Origin: Bradyrhizobium sp. AZCC 1721
GTDB lineage: Bacteria > Pseudomonadota > Alphaproteobacteria > Rhizobiales > Xanthobacteraceae
DNA: 64,000 nt
Direction: 5' to 3'
NCBI RefSeq assembly: GCF_036924715.1
Contig: NZ_JAZHSB010000001.1
Span: 5,075,001-5,139,000 of the forward strand
The notes beneath the pieces were generated by a model that did no database searches, had not been told where the DNA came from, and worked only from the letters and a program-made list of their open reading frames with translations. Both the position numbers and the translations under genes were made by a program. Numbering within the stretch: the first letter of the stretch is position 1; each line of letters opens with the position of its first letter. Below are positions 60,233 to 64,000 of this stretch, piece after piece.

Positions 60233-62341
60233 CTAACGCTTGCGCCCACTGGCTGACGTCGCCTTTTTCACCCAGACCTTGTTGTCATGAAACGCCGCGC
60301 CGCCGACCGGCGCGACGGCTTCGGCCCCGGTCAGCATGTTGATGCCCTGACCACCGATATGAGCCTTGTTGGGATGAATGGATTCCGCGACCAGCACGCC
60401 ACGGCGCAGGCCATCGAATAGCCGCGCGGTCAACGTCGTTTCGCCGCGCGTGTTGCCAAGCATGACGGCATCGCCGTCAGCAATCCCGAGTGACGCCGCA
60501 TCCTCGGGATGGATCATGACGGTCGGACTGCCCTCGCGCGCGATCGACGACGGGGTTTCGTTGAAGCTGGTATTGAGGAAGCTGCGCGACGGACTGGTGG
60601 CGAGCCGGAACGGATGCGCCTCATCCGCTTCCTCGATGACCGTCCAGTGGTCCGGCAGCGACGGCATCTGCTCCCACGGACCGAGGCCAGGCTTGCCGGA
60701 CGGAGGATTCGCCCAATCGGCCTTGAAGTGGAACTTCTTGTCCGGGTGCGCAAAACCGTCGAGATAATGGGAGGTTCGAAAATCCGGTTGGATATCGCGC
60801 CAAATATCCGCCTCTAGCGTCTCGATATCGCCGTGACCGCTCTTCTTCAGCGTCGCGTCGATCAGTTCGCGCGGCGTCATCTCAAATCCGGGATGCACGG
60901 CATTGAGGCGGCGGCCGAGGCCCTGCAGCACCTCATGGTTGGAACGGCACTCGCCGGGCGGATCGATCAGCTTCGCGCCCACTGAAATATGCTGATGGCC
61001 GCCGCCGTAATAGAGGTCATCATGTTCCATGAACATGGTGGCTGGAAGCACGATGTCGGCCATGACCGCCGTCTCGGTCATGAACTGCTCATGCACCGCG
61101 ACGAACAGGTCCTCGCGCGCAAAGCCCCGGCGCACCAGCGCCTGTTCGGGGGCCACCGTCACGGGATTGGTGTTCTGAATCAGCATTGCCTTGACGGGAC
61201 CGCCGCCTTTCAAGGCGTCGGCATCGCCGGTGAGGATGCGTCCAATTTTTGATTGGTCGAGCCAGCGGGTCGTGGGATCGATCGCATCGTGGCCCTCGAT
61301 GATGGATTCGTTGAACTGCCAGATCGAAGCATTGTTGAAGAATGCGCCGCCGCCTTCGTATTGCCAGGCACCCGTCACCGCCGGGATGCACAGCGCCGCA
61401 TGCATCTGCGTGGCACCGTTGCGGCTGCGGGTGAAGCCATAGCCGAGGCGGAAGAACGCGCGCTTGGTCTGGCCGACCAGGCGCGCAAACGCCTCGATCT
61501 CCTCGACCGGTACGCCCGAGATGTTCGAAGCCCAATCCGGCGTGCGCGTCGCCAGATGCGCCTCGAGTTCGTCGGGGCAGTCGGTATAACGATCCATATA
61601 GGCGCGATCCGCGTACCCTTCGCGGAACAGCACGTGCATGACGCCGCAGGCGAACGCGCCGTCGGTCCCCGGCCGAAGCAATATCTTGATATCGGCCTGC
61701 TTCATGGTGTCGTTGTTGTAGACGTCGACCGCCGCGATTTTGGCGCCGCGCTCCTTGCGGGCACGTGAGGCATGCGTCATCACGTTGACTTGGGTGTTCA
61801 CCGGATTGGTGCCCCAGATCACGACGAGATCGGAGACGCCCATCTCGCGCGGATCGACGCCGGCGATTTTGCCAGTGCCGATGGCGAAACCGACACGCGC
61901 GATGTTGGCGCAGATCGTCGAGTAGAAGCGCGAGTACTTCTTCACATGCGCCAGGCGATTGATGCCGTCGCGCATGACGAGCCCCATGGTACCGGCATAG
62001 TAATAGGGCCAGACCGACTCAGCACCGAATTCACGCTCGGCCTGATCGAACCGCGCCGCGACTTCGTCCAGCGCCTCATCCCAGGAAATCCGCGCAAACT
62101 GACCGGAGCCCTTCGGTCCGGTGCGGCGCATCGGGTAGAGCAGCCGGTCGGGATGATGAATGCGCTCGGCGTAGCGCGCCACCTTGGCGCAGACGACGCC
62201 CGCCGTATAGGTCTGCTGCTTGGAGCCGCGGACCCGGCCGATCGAGCGCCCGTCGATCACTTCGATATCGAGCGCACAGGCCGACGGGCAATCGTGCGGA
62301 CAGGTGGAATGGCGGATATCGACCTTGGCATGCTGGTTCAT
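60233..62341 (-). CDS. Molybdopterin-dependent oxidoreductase
   Basis: 702 residues. The N-terminal [4Fe-4S] site is C14-x3-C18-x3-C22 and C51 (TCPHDCPSACAL; AGVVCAK). Mo-bis-MGD family segments include ISWDEALDEVAARF, VVIWGTNPVNTQVNVM, MLIQNTNPVTVAPEQALVRR and the C-terminal cap domain VMIHPEDAASLGIADGDAVM. There is no Tat signal, so it acts in the cytoplasm. The closest general type is the formate-dehydrogenase/biotin-sulfoxide or anaerobic dehydrogenase-like group; substrate is not clear. It may serve the same organic-acid pathway as its neighbours. Confidence 0.88.
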   Translation of the reverse strand: MNQHAKVDIRHSTCPHDCPSACALDIEVIDGRSIGRVRGSKQQTYTAGVVCAKVARYAERIHHPDRLLYPMRRTGPKGSGQFARISWDEALDEVAARFDQAEREFGAESVWPYYYAGTMGLVMRDGINRLAHVKKYSRFYSTICANIARVGFAIGTGKIAGVDPREMGVSDLVVIWGTNPVNTQVNVMTHASRARKERGAKIAAVDVYNNDTMKQADIKILLRPGTDGAFACGVMHVLFREGYADRAYMDRYTDCPDELEAHLATRTPDWASNISGVPVEEIEAFARLVGQTKRAFFRLGYGFTRSRNGATQMHAALCIPAVTGAWQYEGGGAFFNNASIWQFNESIIEGHDAIDPTTRWLDQSKIGRILTGDADALKGGGPVKAMLIQNTNPVTVAPEQALVRRGFAREDLFVAVHEQFMTETAVMADIVLPATMFMEHDDLYYGGGHQHISVGAKLIDPPGECRSNHEVLQGLGRRLNAVHPGFEMTPRELIDATLKKSGHGDIETLEADIWRDIQPDFRTSHYLDGFAHPDKKFHFKADWANPPSGKPGLGPWEQMPSLPDHWTVIEEADEAHPFRLATSPSRSFLNTSFNETPSSIAREGSPTVMIHPEDAASLGIADGDAVMLGNTRGETTLTARLFDGLRRGVLVAESIHPNKAHIGGQGINMLTGAEAVAPVGGAAFHDNKVWVKKATSASGRKR

Positions 62342-62425
62342 GCGTTTCTAGGTAACATCAAACACCGCGGTCGCCGAGAGGGTTTGTCCGACAGTACGTC
62401 TGCAAAAACGGCCTTTAGCCATGCA

Positions 62426-63178
62426 TCAGGCGCCCAAATAGGCGCCGCCATTCGTATGGATCGCCTGCCCGTTGATGTAGCGCGCGCCAGACCCGCACAG
62501 GAAACGCACGGTTGCGGCGACGTCTTCCGGCAGTCCCCGATTGCCGCTGATGGTCTGATGGGTCAAGTGATGCGCCGGCTCCGGCTTATCCTTCGGCCGC
62601 GGCGTGCCGATCAGGCCGGGAACCACGCAGTTCACGGTGATGCCGTCATCAGCGAGGTCGTGCGCCAGCGCGCGGGTCAAGCCGATGATGCCAGCCTTCG
62701 CCGTCACTACATGCGCGCGATTTTTTGCCCCCGTGTGCGCGCTGAGGCCACCGATATTGACGATGGTCCCCGCGCCGGACTTTCGCAACGCCGGCAGGCA
62801 GGCCTTCACGCAGTGGAACGCGCCATCGAGTGTCACGTCGAGGATTTCGCGCCACGCCGCATAGTCCATCTCGGCGAACGGCTTTTCGCGCCGCAGCGCG
62901 GCGTTGTTGACGAGGATATCGATACGGCCGAATTGCTGCACGGCGGCATCCACCATGGCCTGCACTGCGTTAGCATCAGCGACGTCGCCGATATGAACCA
63001 CCGCCCTGCTGCCGGCGGCCTCGATCTCCTGGGCGACTGCCTCCGCTTCGGTGCGGTTGCTGCGCGCGTTCACCACGACGAACGCGCCGCCCTCCGCCAG
63101 CGTCAGCGCAATCGCGCGGCCGATATTGCGGCCTGCGCCGGTGACAATGGCGACTTTGCCGGCGAGTTCTTTGGTCAT
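62426..63178 (-). CDS. SDR family oxidoreductase lacking the canonical Tyr
   Basis: 250 residues. Classical SDR features: KVAIVTGAGRNIGRAIALTL, ILVNNAALRREKPF and DGITVNCVVPGLIGTPRPKD, ending INGQAIHTNGGAYLGA. In the active site the Ser is kept (IGGLSAHTG) and Lys is present, but the YxxxK Tyr is a Val (HVVTAKAG). The rest is FabG-like in length. It lies 7 bp after the MmgE/PrpD gene. Either it uses a different catalytic acid or it is not a standard dehydrogenase. Confidence 0.88.
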   Translation of the reverse strand: MTKELAGKVAIVTGAGRNIGRAIALTLAEGGAFVVVNARSNRTEAEAVAQEIEAAGSRAVVHIGDVADANAVQAMVDAAVQQFGRIDILVNNAALRREKPFAEMDYAAWREILDVTLDGAFHCVKACLPALRKSGAGTIVNIGGLSAHTGAKNRAHVVTAKAGIIGLTRALAHDLADDGITVNCVVPGLIGTPRPKDKPEPAHHLTHQTISGNRGLPEDVAATVRFLCGSGARYINGQAIHTNGGAYLGA

Positions 63179-63184
63179 GAGCCG

Positions 63185-64000
63185 CTACCCGCGCAATGAG
63201 GAAAGATCGATGTGGCCATCATACAGCCCCGCCATCAGCTTCAGCGCCGCGTCGCTTTGCGCGGCGCTCCAGCCGCCATGCTCGGCGTTGAGCAGGAACT
63301 TGTCGGTCACGTCCTGCCGCGTCAACGGCTCCTGCGCACCGCCGCGCAGGTACGGCTGCCGCTCTTCCACCACGCTGCCGTCGCGGAGCGTAGCGCGGAT
63401 GTGGCCGGTGTAGTTGTTCGGATAGGGATTGTCCGGGTCGATCACGAATTTCACCTTGGCGGCCAGCGCCAGCACTTGCTGATCGCGGATCGCGCTTTCG
63501 GTGAACGCGGCAAGCCCGACCCCGCCATGCACGAAGCCGGTGGCCAGCAAATAAGGCACGGCGAATTTTGCGGCATACCCGTTGTGCGGATGCTGCTTGT
63601 CGGCCAATGGCTCCCACAGCCGATGCACCGTGCCCTCTGCCACCTCGCAGACAATCTCGGCGATATCCTCCGGTCTTACGCCACGTGCGGCCAATCGGCG
63701 CGCGCAATCGACATAGGGCTGCGCCATCGTTCCGCATGGATAGGGCTTGAACGCCAGTGTGTCCGTGACCCAGCGCGTACCGAAATCGCCGGTTAGTGCG
63801 GCGTAATCGCCCTCCGTGGTGTGCGCGAAGCCGTGGAATAGGCCGTGCACACCCTCGAACACCGTGCGCGGCCCGACGAACCCTCCCCGCGCCAACAGCG
63901 CCGCGCGGATGCCTGATTGCGCCGCCCATCCGGCATGCAGCCGTTTGGTCCAGGCGCCTTCGGCGAGGTATTCGATGATGCCGCCGGCCATGCTGCCGGC
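63185..64000 (-). CDS. MmgE/PrpD family protein, C-terminal part
   Basis: The frame runs off the right edge; about 272 residues are visible, including AGSMAGGIIEYLAEGAWTKR, LHAGWAAQSGIRAALLARGG, the FKPYPCGTMAQPYVDCARRL segment and DKQHPHNGYAAKFAVPYLLA. These match the second half of MmgE/PrpD (2-methylcitrate dehydratase-like) proteins, usually about 450 residues. The codons for about 180 N-terminal residues should lie beyond 64000. It forms a short operon with the SDR gene and perhaps the molybdoenzyme. Confidence 0.88.
   Translation of the reverse strand, partial: AGSMAGGIIEYLAEGAWTKRLHAGWAAQSGIRAALLARGGFVGPRTVFEGVHGLFHGFAHTTEGDYAALTGDFGTRWVTDTLAFKPYPCGTMAQPYVDCARRLAARGVRPEDIAEIVCEVAEGTVHRLWEPLADKQHPHNGYAAKFAVPYLLATGFVHGGVGLAAFTESAIRDQQVLALAAKVKFVIDPDNPYPNNYTGHIRATLRDGSVVEERQPYLRGGAQEPLTRQDVTDKFLLNAEHGGWSAAQSDAALKLMAGLYDGHIDLSSLRG

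Overview
The window is high-GC, almost solidly coding DNA in the style of an alphaproteobacterium of the Bradyrhizobium/Rhodopseudomonas group. This is an inference from codon use, TRAP and tripartite-tricarboxylate (TTT) transporters, CaiB/BaiF and MmgE/PrpD families, a DUF6894 relic and an intergenic hairpin repeat of a type I associate with Rhizobiales. No rRNA, tRNA, CRISPR array or intact insertion sequence was seen.

1-15.2 kb (all minus strand, read right to left): a long surface-polysaccharide operon. It opens with a winged-helix regulator preceded by two 15-bp operator-like dyads, then a NusG/RfaH-type antiterminator, then a short leader with a hairpin and an ops-like element. The structural genes follow: galE, the Wzm/Wzt ABC exporter, two GT2 and one GT4 glycosyltransferases, FkbM- and CmcI-type methyltransferases, and a CDP-sugar set (rfbF, rfbG, C-methyltransferase, 3,5-epimerase, DegT aminotransferase, N-formyltransferase). 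rfbG runs off the left edge.

15.7-31.6 kb: a second, looser polysaccharide region with an O-antigen-ligase/polymerase-like membrane protein, GT4 and other glycosyltransferases, two sugar epimerases, methyltransferases, a hexapeptide acetyltransferase, an asparagine-synthase-like amidotransferase, a Wzx-type flippase and an OafA-type acyltransferase. Small genes and at least two decayed genes (DUF6894 and a serralysin fragment) lie between them.

31.8-41.5 kb: a secreted serralysin-like metalloprotease with four almost identical 115-residue repeats, then a CoA-transferase, GntR regulator, TRAP transporter, a divergent dehydroquinase-like protein and an unknown protein.

41.6-43.2 kb: a compact RiPP locus. 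A small precursor whose tail carries five Phe-x-Arg/Lys triads is followed by a hairpin repeat and a radical SAM/SPASM maturase, which suggests a multi-cyclophane peptide. This is the most likely undescribed system in the window.

43.3-50.2 kb: TTT transporter genes (tctA, tctB, tctC) wrapped around mtnA, mtnP and a divergent class II aldolase, a set that fits a methylthioadenosine-to-DHAP shunt. A collagen-like lipoprotein and a small secreted protein follow.

50.2-58 kb: enoyl-CoA hydratase, two tandem serine-glyoxylate-type aminotransferases, GntR regulator, a fused GlcD-GlcF-like flavoprotein with a C-terminal frameshift, and GlcG. This looks like glycolate/glyoxylate metabolism.

58-64 kb: a GmhB-like phosphatase beside an apparent gene remnant, then enoyl-CoA hydratase, molybdopterin oxidoreductase, an SDR lacking its catalytic Tyr, and an MmgE/PrpD gene cut by the right edge.
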